DNA of 64,000 bases, taken from contig JAISUG010000119.1 in NCBI GenBank assembly GCA_031272185.1, forward strand, positions 1-64,000, written 5' to 3'. The translations under genes were made by a program, and so were the position numbers. Below the pieces are notes generated by a model, which was given only the letters and a program-made list of their open reading frames with translations, was not told the DNA's origin and did no database searches. Positions 19,064 through 27,584 of the stretch are shown piece after piece; position 1 is the first letter of the stretch; each line of letters begins with the position of its first letter. Source of the stretch: Lachnospiraceae bacterium (GTDB taxonomy: Bacteria > Bacillota > Clostridia > Lachnospirales > Lachnospiraceae).

Positions 19064-20707
19064 ATGAAGAAAAGAGTGGTTGCGTTGGCAATGGCCTTGG
19101 TGATGGCCATGACACTGGCGGCGTGCGGGGGGGGGACCAAGACCGCAGATACGGCGGCCCCGGCGCCAAGCGCCGCATCCGGGGCGTCCGAGGCACCAAG
19201 CGCCGCGCCTGCGCCTGCGGCAGCCGGGGATGCGGCGGCGGCGCCGGCGGGCACCGGGGACAACCCCTGGGCGGGGTTTGACACCTCCACGGCAGTGAAC
19301 ATCAACTTTACGGCGTTGGGCGTGAAAGGCCCGGACTTCGACAGGGTGATCGGCCTGGTGAACGAACGGATGAAGGGGCTCATCAACACCACTGTCACCG
19401 TGACCATCATCCCCCTTTCGGATTTCGCCACGAAGTACCCGCTGGTGCTGGCGGGAGGCGAGGACGTGGACCTGATTTTCACCGCGCCTTGGCTCTTCTA
19501 TGCGGAGCAGGTGGGCAACGGCGCCTTCATGGAACTGGATTTTGATTTCATCGGCAAATGGATGCCGGTGACCATGCAGACCCAGATCCCCCAGTCCTGG
19601 GACCAGGCGATGTTCGGCGGCAAGCTGTACTCCATCCCCCGCAACGAGTCGGACTTCGAGCAGGCTTATGGGGTGACCGTGCGCAAGGACATGATGGACA
19701 AATATGGCATCACCGAGATCAAGAGCGTGGAAGACCTGGAGAAATACCTGGATGCGTGCCTGGCCGAGGTGCCAAACGGCATGTTCCCCATGTATTCGTT
19801 CCCGTCATTCCCCATCGACTCTTTCCTTTTCACCCAGCTTAACAACTGGCAGACGGTGGACACGGACGTCCTGATGTGGGATGCGGACTCGAAAAACCCA
19901 TTCAGCGCGGAAGACTGTTTCTACCGCTATGACACGCCTGAGTTCCTGGAGTATGCGCTGCGGCAGGCCAGGTGGGCGCAGAAAGGGTATTGGCCGGCCA
20001 ATGCCATCACCGGCGTGATCCACATCAACGACCTGTTTAGGGAAGGCAAGAGCGCCTGCGACCTGAACATGTACAAGGCCGCCAACATGCATATCGACGA
20101 GATGCGCAAGAAAGGCGTGGAGTGCGAATACTATGACATCCTGCCCGAGGGCGTGTACACCCGCATCTCCCCGTACAACTACGACGGCGTGGCCATCACC
20201 TCGTTCTCCAAGAACCCGGAGCGCGCGGCCCTGGCCCTGGACGTGATGAAAAATGACGTGGCCATCAACAACCTGCTGATGGGCGGCGTGGAGGGTGAGC
20301 ACTACTACCTGGACAAAGAGAACAACACCCACACCGTGGGGCCGAAATCCGCCGACTACGCATGGAGCGACTGGGCTTGGGCACTGCGTTCGCAGACCAT
20401 GCCCACCGAGGGCGGCCTGGCCCCCAGCGTGCAGGCGGTGCGGGAGGACTACATCGCGCGCAACATCCCCGCGAGCATATTCCCGGTGGACGGTTTCTCA
20501 TTTGACAACTCCAACGTGTCCGCGGAGTTCGCACTGGTCTCGTCCATCGTGACGGAGTACCGCTATTCCTTCGACCTGGGGGTGTTCGGCGACCAGACCG
20601 AGGCGAAGTACAACGAGTTCATCAAGCAGCTCAAGGAAGCGGGCATCGACAAGGTGGTGGCCGAGGCGAAATCCCAGCTGGCGGATTTCCTGGCTGCGAA
20701 GCAGTAA
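19064..20707 (+). CDS. Extracellular solute-binding lipoprotein (LplA/YtcQ type)
   Basis: The substrate receptor of the adjacent importer, 547 residues. A lipoprotein signal peptide ends in LAAC (lipid-modified Cys21) and is followed by an Ala/Pro/Ser-rich linker (about 28-65) and a two-lobe type 1 solute-binding domain, as in complex-carbohydrate receptors. GAGGAGGGG precedes the ATG. The order permease-permease-receptor on one strand is standard for this family. The substrate cannot be read from sequence. Confidence 0.92.
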   Translation: MKKRVVALAMALVMAMTLAACGGGTKTADTAAPAPSAASGASEAPSAAPAPAAAGDAAAAPAGTGDNPWAGFDTSTAVNINFTALGVKGPDFDRVIGLVNERMKGLINTTVTVTIIPLSDFATKYPLVLAGGEDVDLIFTAPWLFYAEQVGNGAFMELDFDFIGKWMPVTMQTQIPQSWDQAMFGGKLYSIPRNESDFEQAYGVTVRKDMMDKYGITEIKSVEDLEKYLDACLAEVPNGMFPMYSFPSFPIDSFLFTQLNNWQTVDTDVLMWDADSKNPFSAEDCFYRYDTPEFLEYALRQARWAQKGYWPANAITGVIHINDLFREGKSACDLNMYKAANMHIDEMRKKGVECEYYDILPEGVYTRISPYNYDGVAITSFSKNPERAALALDVMKNDVAINNLLMGGVEGEHYYLDKENNTHTVGPKSADYAWSDWAWALRSQTMPTEGGLAPSVQAVREDYIARNIPASIFPVDGFSFDNSNVSAEFALVSSIVTEYRYSFDLGVFGDQTEAKYNEFIKQLKEAGIDKVVAEAKSQLADFLAAKQ

Positions 20708-20745
20708 GATGAGGTGGGCCGACAAGCCGGCCCACAGGATGTTTC

Positions 20746-20793
20746 GGCGGCCAGGCCGGCGGGGGGAATCCCCGTTCGCCGGGCCGCCTTTTT
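20746..20793 (+). terminator. Terminator of the transporter operon
   Basis: GGCGGCC (20746-20752) pairs with GGCCGCC (20782-20788) around a GC-rich inner stem, followed by TTTTT. A second hairpin (GTGGGCCG/CGGCCCAC, about 20714-20735) lies just before it. Confidence 0.85.
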
Positions 20794-20902
20794 GGTGCGA
20801 TGGTTTACTGTCATGGTGGGGCGTGGGTGGGGCGGGGCGGGCGGTCGTGCCGGGGCGGGCGGGCGTGCCGGGCGGTCGGGCCGGGTGGGAATATTTGCCG
20901 CG

Positions 20903-20933
20903 AAAAAAAGGGGCTGCAGGCGCAGCCCCTTTC
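20903..20933 (-). terminator. Terminator of the mini-ferredoxin gene
   Basis: Minus strand: AAAGGGGCTGC, 4-base loop, GCAGCCCCTTT, then a run of T. It lies about 60 bases after the ferredoxin stop. Confidence 0.88.
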
Positions 20934-20994
20934 CTGTGTCCCCCGGGAACCGGCTGTGACATACAGCCGGCGCCGGGGGTTCTTGCGGTTTTCG

Positions 20995-21165
20995 TCAGCC
21001 CTCGGAAATCGCACCGGTGGGGCATGTGGCGGCGCAGGTGCCGCAGTCGATGCAAGAATCGGCATCGATCACATATTGGGAATCGCCCTCCGAGATGGCG
21101 CTGACAGGGCACTCCGCGGCGCAAGCCCCGCAGCTCACGCAGTCACTGCTGATTACATATGCCAT
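20995..21165 (-). CDS. 2[4Fe-4S] ferredoxin, clostridial type
   Basis: A 56-residue low-potential electron carrier. Translating the minus strand gives MAYVISSDCVSCGACAAECP near the start and SCIDCGTCAATCPTGAISEG at the end: two CxxCxxCxxxCP clusters, eight Cys ligands, one cubane each. Size and sequence match classical clostridial ferredoxins. The ATG follows AAAGGAGGTAATC, a near-perfect ribosome site. It has its own terminator. It lies inside the accessory island but could be a general redox partner. Confidence 0.97.
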   Translation of the reverse strand: MAYVISSDCVSCGACAAECPVSAISEGDSQYVIDADSCIDCGTCAATCPTGAISEG

Positions 21166-21324
21166 AGTGATTACCTCCTTTATCGGTTTTAGCGCACGCC
21201 CTGCACGGAAGCGACATACACGTAGTATGGCTCATGCGCGGCATGCCGCCTACGCAGGCCGGACTCATGCGCAAGTACATTTTAATACAACATGCCCAAA
21301 CATTCAAGCAAAATATAAAAAATG

Positions 21325-23193
21325 TCACCAGCGAAACAGTTCTTTGGTCTCGTAGCGGCCCAGGTCGTAGCCCCGGGCGATGTATGCGTGGGATGACTTT
21401 GCTGCATCACCCCCATACCCGAGGAATGTGCCCGCGCCGTGCATGGTGTGCAGGTTCATGAGCACCAAGCTATGTGCGCTATGCCCCAGTGATTCCAAGC
21501 AGGAAGCGATGTAAAGATGCTCGTTGAGGCGGATATAACGGGCATCGGCACATGCGAGGGCGCCGGGCGCATCCCCCCTCAGGGCGATGTGGGCCATGGA
21601 GTTGGGTGCGGCGTAGATATGCTGGTAGGCGTGTTCGGGGTCGATTTCCCATGCAAAAGACCTGCCCACCAGGTCCCGGGTGAAGTGGTGCCGCCATGAC
21701 AGCGCCGTGGGCAGACCGTCCCGGTGTATGACGCCGAAGCGAATGTGCCGGGTGACCTGGCCTTGATGGAACCCCAGTTCCACCATGGTGCAGAGGTTCA
21801 TTTCCAGGTCCAGGGCCAGGACGATGTCATCGTGGCCTAGGGCAAGGGTGACCAGGACCACTTGATCGTCGATGGGCAGGGCATCGTAGGTGGTGGTGAC
21901 CTGGGTATGGTCAGTCGTCGATTCGAATGTCGATTCCCGGGATGCGCCGCTTGATGATATGGCCACGGTGGCAGGGCGGGTGGGGGCGGGCCGTGCCTGC
22001 GCCTCCGTGGCAGGGGCGCCCCGAAAGTCACAGTCACATGTAGTTCCGTCGTCGAAAACCAGCTGCAGGCGCCGCCCTGCGAGGATTTGGTATGCGCCAA
22101 TCGGCTGTGGGGCGCCCGCCGTGGGCGTCCCCTCCCACATCCGCTTTGCCTCCCGGTACGGGCGCATGTGGGGCTTCGCATATGGCTCCGGCGCTGCGGC
22201 GATGTCGAAATTCGCCAGGGTACCCACGTGCTTGCCGAAAGCGCCGAATGTGTAGCACTCGAACTGGCTGCTGCCATTGATGCCGAAAAAGCAGCCCACG
22301 TCGTGCATGGTGTATAGGTTCATCAGCGCGAAGCCTTGGACGCCGGCCCCGCCCACTTCCAGCCAGGAATAGATGTAGATGTGGTCATTGAGCTTCACGT
22401 AGTTGGCGGGGGAAGCCAGCACCAGCCCGCCGTAGAATGTATTGAAATCCACGAAACAGGAATGCCACTGGGAACCATAAATATGCTGGATGGAGAACGT
22501 GGGAGAATATGTCCATATGATGCCGGCGCCCACGATGTCGGTGGTGAGTGAGTGCCTGGCAGTCGGCGCCACATCCTCCGGGCAGACGCTGTAGGGTTGG
22601 CCGTCAAACATGCTGACATAGCCAAATACAATGTCCCTGTGCACTTCCCGGGTGGAAACGCCGTTGCCTATCCGGCAGAAGAAAACCGTGGCCAGGCCCT
22701 GTTTCAGGTCCAGGGAGACCACGTGTGCCCTGCGGGGGCGGGTGTGCGCCAGCACATAGACGAGGAGGAACACGCCGTCGTCCACCTGAAGCGCCTCGTA
22801 GTATAAGCCGGAGAAGGTCTCGGATGTGGGGGGCGGTTCGGGCTGCAGCGAAGATGCCCCTGTTCGGCAAGGGCTTCCTGTAGGCTGGCGGGGATCCGGT
22901 CCGGGCTGGGGGGGCTCCTGTATGAGTTCGCGGTTTTCCTGCCCCGACGCAGGGGGCCTTTCCGAAGGCCCGCCCGCCCCGGCATCGATGGTCAGCGTCA
23001 TGGCGTGGATGTCTGCGAAATCGTATCCCAGGGTGGCGCCATTGTCCATGGCCAGTGCCAGCCGGCGGCCCGCAAACCCGTCAATAAAGGGCGGGCGGTT
23101 CACCGAAAGGGTGCCGGTGTTGTAGTCTGCCCTGCCGTCGCACATGGCGATGATTTCGTCTTCAGAAAACTGTGGGTACTCAAAAACTGCCAT
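21325..23193 (-). CDS. Tandem double MoaF-like (calycin-type) protein
   Basis: A 622-residue soluble protein with two MoaF-like units. Unit 1 (about 1-320) carries LTTDIVGAGIIWTYSPTFSI, QHIYG, YIYSWLE and MHDVGCFFG...FGAFGK; its N-terminal half is interrupted by a Pro/Gly/Ser-rich stretch (about 80-130). Unit 2 (about 345-622) has FTRDLVGRSFAWEIDPEHAY, QHIYA and MHGAGTFLGYGG and is more diverged. The family is often named molybdenum cofactor biosynthesis F, but it derives from the Klebsiella monoamine-regulated moaEF genes, so a molybdenum role is not implied. The ATG at 23193 follows AAAAGGGG; the ATG at 23229 has no site. It lies 173 bases downstream of the sensor kinase on the same strand. 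Confidence 0.78.
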   Translation of the reverse strand: MAVFEYPQFSEDEIIAMCDGRADYNTGTLSVNRPPFIDGFAGRRLALAMDNGATLGYDFADIHAMTLTIDAGAGGPSERPPASGQENRELIQEPPQPGPDPRQPTGSPCRTGASSLQPEPPPTSETFSGLYYEALQVDDGVFLLVYVLAHTRPRRAHVVSLDLKQGLATVFFCRIGNGVSTREVHRDIVFGYVSMFDGQPYSVCPEDVAPTARHSLTTDIVGAGIIWTYSPTFSIQHIYGSQWHSCFVDFNTFYGGLVLASPANYVKLNDHIYIYSWLEVGGAGVQGFALMNLYTMHDVGCFFGINGSSQFECYTFGAFGKHVGTLANFDIAAAPEPYAKPHMRPYREAKRMWEGTPTAGAPQPIGAYQILAGRRLQLVFDDGTTCDCDFRGAPATEAQARPAPTRPATVAISSSGASRESTFESTTDHTQVTTTYDALPIDDQVVLVTLALGHDDIVLALDLEMNLCTMVELGFHQGQVTRHIRFGVIHRDGLPTALSWRHHFTRDLVGRSFAWEIDPEHAYQHIYAAPNSMAHIALRGDAPGALACADARYIRLNEHLYIASCLESLGHSAHSLVLMNLHTMHGAGTFLGYGGDAAKSSHAYIARGYDLGRYETKELFRW

Positions 23194-23366
23194 TGGGGGC
23201 CCCTTTTCATAGGTGTCCATGTGATCCATAGGTTACAGCTGTTTCGCCGCCGATGATCCTCGCAAACACATGGTAACATGAAACCCGGTTCGATGGATGT
23301 GGGATATCCTGCTATTTTGAGCAATATATATTGCTTGCGGGCCACGAAGCGGCCGGCAGTCGGTAT

Positions 23367-25583
23367 TCACCTGGCGGGGATCCTGATGCGGACCGTGGTG
23401 CCCCGCATGGGCGTACTTTCGAATACCAACCGGTACGACTCGCCGTAATACCCCACCAGTCGCTCGTTTATGTTGGAGATGCCGTAATGGGATGAGTCCG
23501 GGTGGGCGGGAGGCTGGGTCCCGGGAGATGGGGCAACGCCTCCGTCTGGTTGCGGTTTGGCCGCGGCTGCGGCAGGGGGGGCGCCGGCCAACATGGCTGG
23601 TTCGGGGGCGTATTCGCCCGCGTATTCGCCCGCCCCGGGGCCACGGCTATGCCCGTTGAGCAGTTGCAGCGTTTCCCCATCCATGCCGGCGCCATCGTCG
23701 CTGACCGTCAGGATGATGTCACCGCCATCCAGCCCCCCGGATATGCGAATCTCGCCCCCGGACCCCGGGCGTTTCATGATCCCGTGGTAGACGGCATTTT
23801 CCACCAATGGCTGCAGCAGGATGTGGGGCATACGGTATTGGTAGAGATCCACCGGCACGTCGATGGTGAGGGTGATGAGGTCATGGTAGCGCATGTTCTG
23901 TATCCGGAAGTAGCAGTTGGTGAGTTCCAGTTCTTTCCATATCTCGCAGAATTCCCCCTGTTTGTTGAGGCTGAGTTTGTAAAACCGGGACAGCAGCTCC
24001 ACCACTTCGGAAACGGCGGCTGCGTCGTTGCGGTAGGCGTGGTAGTTGACCAGTTCCAGGGAATTGTACAAAAAGTGCGGGTTGATCTGGGCGCGCAGGG
24101 CCCGCAGCTCGGCATTTTTCAAATTTTTGTCGGTGATCTTCTGTGCATCGAAGAGTTTCGTGAGTTTGTCCGAAAGGTAGTTGTAGCTTTCGTAGAGCTC
24201 GCCGATCTCGTCCCTGGACCTGGGCAGGGGCAGGGGCTCGGGCATCCCGTTGCGCAGGTGTTTCATGCTGGCGGACACGGTGTTCAGGCGGCCGGCGATG
24301 CGCGACGAGAACATGAGCGAGACGATGAAACACAGGACGCCGGCGAATATGGTGAACGAAACTATGTACCACCACTGCCGCAAGTTCAGGAGGTTGAGCC
24401 CTTTGTTTTTGGGGACCACCATGCGCAGCTCCCAAGGATGGTTTTTGAATGTGCGGGACAGGATGACGTAATCCACGCCCACGTCCCGGTAGGTGGTCTC
24501 GATGACATCCAGGAAAGAGCGTCTGGCCAGGGGCTCCAGTAGCTCCGGGGCGGCGCCCCGGCCGCCCATCGCCACCGGCGACCCGTCGCCCAGGAGGTAG
24601 ATGGAGCTGCCCTGCATGGAGATGGCCTGGGAGAGGATGTCCTCCACCAACTGCAGGGATATGTCCAAGCGCAGCACGGCCACAGTCCGGCTGTAGTCCT
24701 TTATGTCGCATACCCGTACCAGGTAGGAGATCTTGCCGTCGATCACCTGCTGGTGGTAGTCGTCGGCGTCACCCGCCGTCCTGGGGTCGCCGCCGATGGG
24801 CAGCCCCGCCTCACCGGTCTCGGGCATCGGGGATGCCGGGACACTTGCGGCGGTTTCAGGAACAGGAGGTGTGGGGACACCCATGGTGGTTTCGGGCGCC
24901 AGGGATGCCGGGACACCTACGGCGGTCTCAGGAATCGGAGGTGCCGGGACACCTATGGCGGTCTCGGGCATCGGGGATGCCGGGACATCTATGGCGGTTT
25001 CAGGAACCGGGGATGCCGGGACACTTGCGGCGGGGGCGGATCCTGCGGGCAAGCCGCCCTGGGCTTCCGGGGCTTGCCGGGTGGGGCTGTCATATGTCCA
25101 GGTGTTGCGGTAGTTGCTGGTGACCAATTCCCGGTAGTTGGGAACATTTTCCAGTTCGGACATGGGGAAGTAGTTTTTGTAGTCCATGATTTCCGTGTAG
25201 GCGTCCGGCACGTAGACATAGAGGCGGTCGATGCCCTCCCTGCTTTCCACGAAATCCACGATGGCGCCGGCTTTGTCCTTGAGCGCTTTGCGCTCGAACA
25301 TGTCTGTGGTGCCGGAATATTCCTGGATGAGCCGCCGGGAGTTGCCGTCAAGGAGCATCAGGAGGATGTTCTGGCGCACCAGCTCGAACCGGGTCGACAA
25401 AAGCTCGTAGGTCTGGGAGAATGTGTCGTACATGGACTGGTTCGCCTGCTCCTGTGCCCGTGCGGCCGTGTAGAGGTTGAACAGCACCATGGCGGTGATG
25501 AGCGGGCAGAACACCGAAAACATGACGATGCCATACAGCTTCGTCCGGAGCCGGGTATTTTTCAGGGATTCCATGACATTCAT
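23367..25583 (-). CDS. YesM/LytS-type sensor histidine kinase with repeat-expanded sensor domain
   Basis: A 738-residue membrane kinase. Helices at about 17-40 and 406-427 flank a large extracellular sensor domain, followed by HAMP (about 428-485), a His_kinase domain with AQINPHFLYNSLE (phosphoacceptor H503), N-box LQPLVENAVYHGI (590-602) and G1 box DDGAGM (629-634). Two insertions are unusual: six 12-residue Pro/Glu/Thr repeats inside the sensor (188-258), and about 57 residues of Ala/Pro/Gly between the G1 and G2 boxes (643-699). The ATG at 25583 overlaps the context of the response-regulator stop (TGAGATG), so the pair is coupled. Confidence 0.92.
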   Translation of the reverse strand: MNVMESLKNTRLRTKLYGIVMFSVFCPLITAMVLFNLYTAARAQEQANQSMYDTFSQTYELLSTRFELVRQNILLMLLDGNSRRLIQEYSGTTDMFERKALKDKAGAIVDFVESREGIDRLYVYVPDAYTEIMDYKNYFPMSELENVPNYRELVTSNYRNTWTYDSPTRQAPEAQGGLPAGSAPAASVPASPVPETAIDVPASPMPETAIGVPAPPIPETAVGVPASLAPETTMGVPTPPVPETAASVPASPMPETGEAGLPIGGDPRTAGDADDYHQQVIDGKISYLVRVCDIKDYSRTVAVLRLDISLQLVEDILSQAISMQGSSIYLLGDGSPVAMGGRGAAPELLEPLARRSFLDVIETTYRDVGVDYVILSRTFKNHPWELRMVVPKNKGLNLLNLRQWWYIVSFTIFAGVLCFIVSLMFSSRIAGRLNTVSASMKHLRNGMPEPLPLPRSRDEIGELYESYNYLSDKLTKLFDAQKITDKNLKNAELRALRAQINPHFLYNSLELVNYHAYRNDAAAVSEVVELLSRFYKLSLNKQGEFCEIWKELELTNCYFRIQNMRYHDLITLTIDVPVDLYQYRMPHILLQPLVENAVYHGIMKRPGSGGEIRISGGLDGGDIILTVSDDGAGMDGETLQLLNGHSRGPGAGEYAGEYAPEPAMLAGAPPAAAAAKPQPDGGVAPSPGTQPPAHPDSSHYGISNINERLVGYYGESYRLVFESTPMRGTTVRIRIPAR
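24810..25022 (-). repeat. 36-bp minisatellite within the sensor kinase
   Basis: Six in-frame units of 36 bases encode variants of VPASPMPETAIG. The repeat keeps frame and lies in the extracellular sensor, so copy changes would alter loop length without breaking the gene. Confidence 0.9.
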
Positions 25584-25584
25584 C

Positions 25585-27159
25585 TCAACCGCCCGCTTTC
25601 CTGGGGGCGTATCCCATCTTCTTTTTGAACTGGAATGAGAAATAGCTGCCGCTGGTGTAGCCAACGCTCTGGGCGATGTCTTTCACCTTTTTGGTGGGGT
25701 CGGACATAAGCTCCAGGGATTTCTTGATGCGCAGGTCGGTGATGTAGTTGCCGATGGTGTTGCCGGTGACGGATTTGAACAGGTGGCATATGTATGTGGG
25801 CGAGAGGCGCATGGAACGGCTGATGGAGTCGATGGACAGCTGGGGGTTGGAGTAGTTGGCGACGATGTGGCGTATCATGCGGTTCACGATGGCATTGTCC
25901 GAGGCTTCCAATATGCTGCGGAAATAGCGCTCGATGGCATCCACGGTGAAATGTGTGAGGTCTTCCAGGAAATCCATGCCCCGGAGCCGCACCCAGACCC
26001 CCTCTTCCGGTTCCTGGTCTTCCCATATGGCCACCCCGACATTGGCCGCCTGGTTCATGAGGATCTTCAGGAGCTTGAAATAGAACTGCTTCACGTGGGA
26101 GGGCAATGTGTTGGTGTGGCGGCACAGCTCCCCGGAGAGGCTCTTGACCATGGACACCACGTAAAACGGGTCATCCCCCGTCAGGAGGTTCTTGAAACTG
26201 TCAATGGCAAATGAGTCGAAATCGAACACGTCCTGCGCCAGTGCATTGTAGTAGTTGATGCTGCCGGGCTTTTTGTAGAAGCCCTGCTGGGTCGCCAGGA
26301 CGGCGGTCTCGTATGACTCCATCATATCCTCGGGCCGAGCGGCGAATTTGCCGATGCCTATGACCGAACAAAGGTGCGCGGAGGCAAGGAGCGTGTCGGA
26401 CTCGGTGCCCATGCGGTCCAGCATGCTGTACATCGCCAGTGTGCTCAGCTTCTCGCCGAAATAGACCCAGACCACGTAGCAGCCGCGGTTGTACCCCACC
26501 AGGCAGCGGGTGGCGCCTTGGCTGAAGATGGAGGTCAGGCCGCCCAGAACAGTATAGTCGGGGCCTGCGGGGGCGGTGCTTTCCCGGTCGGATGTGGCGG
26601 CGCACAGCTTGACCACCGCACAGGTGTGGCTGTGGATGGTGATGGCGCCGGTGCCGAAATGCGCATTGAACTCGCCTTTCACATGCGCGATGTCTTTCGT
26701 ATGCAGGAATGTGTTGGCCAGCGCATTGGCGCGGTCCAGGCGGGCATAGCGTTCCATGGTTTTGAGCTTGTCGTGGGCGTCATGTTCCGCGCTGATCTCA
26801 TCGGCGAGTTTTGCGAACAGCTCCTGGAGCGCCGTGATGTCGATGGGTTTTTCGATGAAATTCACCGCGCGCAGGCGGATGGCTTTCTTGAGGTACTCGG
26901 TGTCGGTGTATCCGCTGATGAAAACGATCCTGCACGATGGGTAAAGTTCCCGTATGCGCTCTGCCAGTTCCAGCCCGTCCATGCCGGGCATACGGATGTC
27001 GGTGACCAGGATGTCAGGGGGGGTCTCCCGGACATGGGACAGGGCCTCCCGGCCGTCCGATGCCACCCGTATGACGGGGTTCCCGATGGCTTTCCAGTCG
27101 ATCTGCGTGATGAGCCGTTCCCTGATGACGTATTCGTCCTCCGCGACCAAAACAAACAT
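25585..27159 (-). CDS. YesN-type AraC-family response regulator
   Basis: A 524-residue regulator: receiver domain with D54 in LVTDIRMPGMDG and a KPID motif near residue 104, a long central region, and a C-terminal AraC HTH pair with FKSVTGNTIGNYITDLRIKKSLELM and DIAQSVGYTSGSYFSFQFKKKMG. In Firmicutes, YesM/YesN pairs usually control neighbouring sugar importers and hydrolases, so the ABC operon, the GH63-like gene and the MoaF genes are likely targets. The ATG at 27159 follows GGGGGGATG; the frame continues upstream without a domain. Confidence 0.93.
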   Translation of the reverse strand: MFVLVAEDEYVIRERLITQIDWKAIGNPVIRVASDGREALSHVRETPPDILVTDIRMPGMDGLELAERIRELYPSCRIVFISGYTDTEYLKKAIRLRAVNFIEKPIDITALQELFAKLADEISAEHDAHDKLKTMERYARLDRANALANTFLHTKDIAHVKGEFNAHFGTGAITIHSHTCAVVKLCAATSDRESTAPAGPDYTVLGGLTSIFSQGATRCLVGYNRGCYVVWVYFGEKLSTLAMYSMLDRMGTESDTLLASAHLCSVIGIGKFAARPEDMMESYETAVLATQQGFYKKPGSINYYNALAQDVFDFDSFAIDSFKNLLTGDDPFYVVSMVKSLSGELCRHTNTLPSHVKQFYFKLLKILMNQAANVGVAIWEDQEPEEGVWVRLRGMDFLEDLTHFTVDAIERYFRSILEASDNAIVNRMIRHIVANYSNPQLSIDSISRSMRLSPTYICHLFKSVTGNTIGNYITDLRIKKSLELMSDPTKKVKDIAQSVGYTSGSYFSFQFKKKMGYAPRKAGG

Positions 27160-27584
27160 AACGCATCCCCCCCATGGATAAAGGAGCCCCACAGTGAAAA
27201 CCCCGCACAGATGCCGCAGCCCACAGCCGTATACCGGAAACAAAAACACATATGCCTGCACTCAAGAGTATAGCACAAAACTTTCGGATTGTGTATGAAA
27301 AATTTGTGCATGTTGATGGATCCAAAATGAATTTCCAAATCCCACTCTTGGCAGGCGCAGACAGACGGATTTCACCCACAAGAGCTTACAAAGTGTGGGA
27401 GGCATTTAGCAATAATTCACACGAAATGACAGTAAATAAATCATTTTTGCGGGGCGGTGTGGGGTAGAATGGACATGCGCCCCAAATCGCGGGGTTGTTT
27501 GCGGACTTGCGCTGTGGTTTTGTGGATATGCGGGGTTGTTCGGCGCCCTGTGGGGTGCCCGTGAACCGGGGAATGGAGGGAATT
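27160..27584. promoter_or_regulatory. Divergent control region between the response regulator and the MoaF fusion
   Basis: A 425-base AT-richer stretch. An extended -10 (TGCTATACT on the minus strand, 27267-27275) probably drives the regulator operon. A TAGAAT (27465-27470) is a candidate -10 for the fusion gene, but no clear -35 is at the right distance. No further gene or RNA is seen. Confidence 0.45.

Noticed and set aside
20498..21328. Larger minus-strand open frames across the ferredoxin region
   Set aside because: They are other-frame shadows; the 56-residue ferredoxin with eight Cys ligands explains the region.
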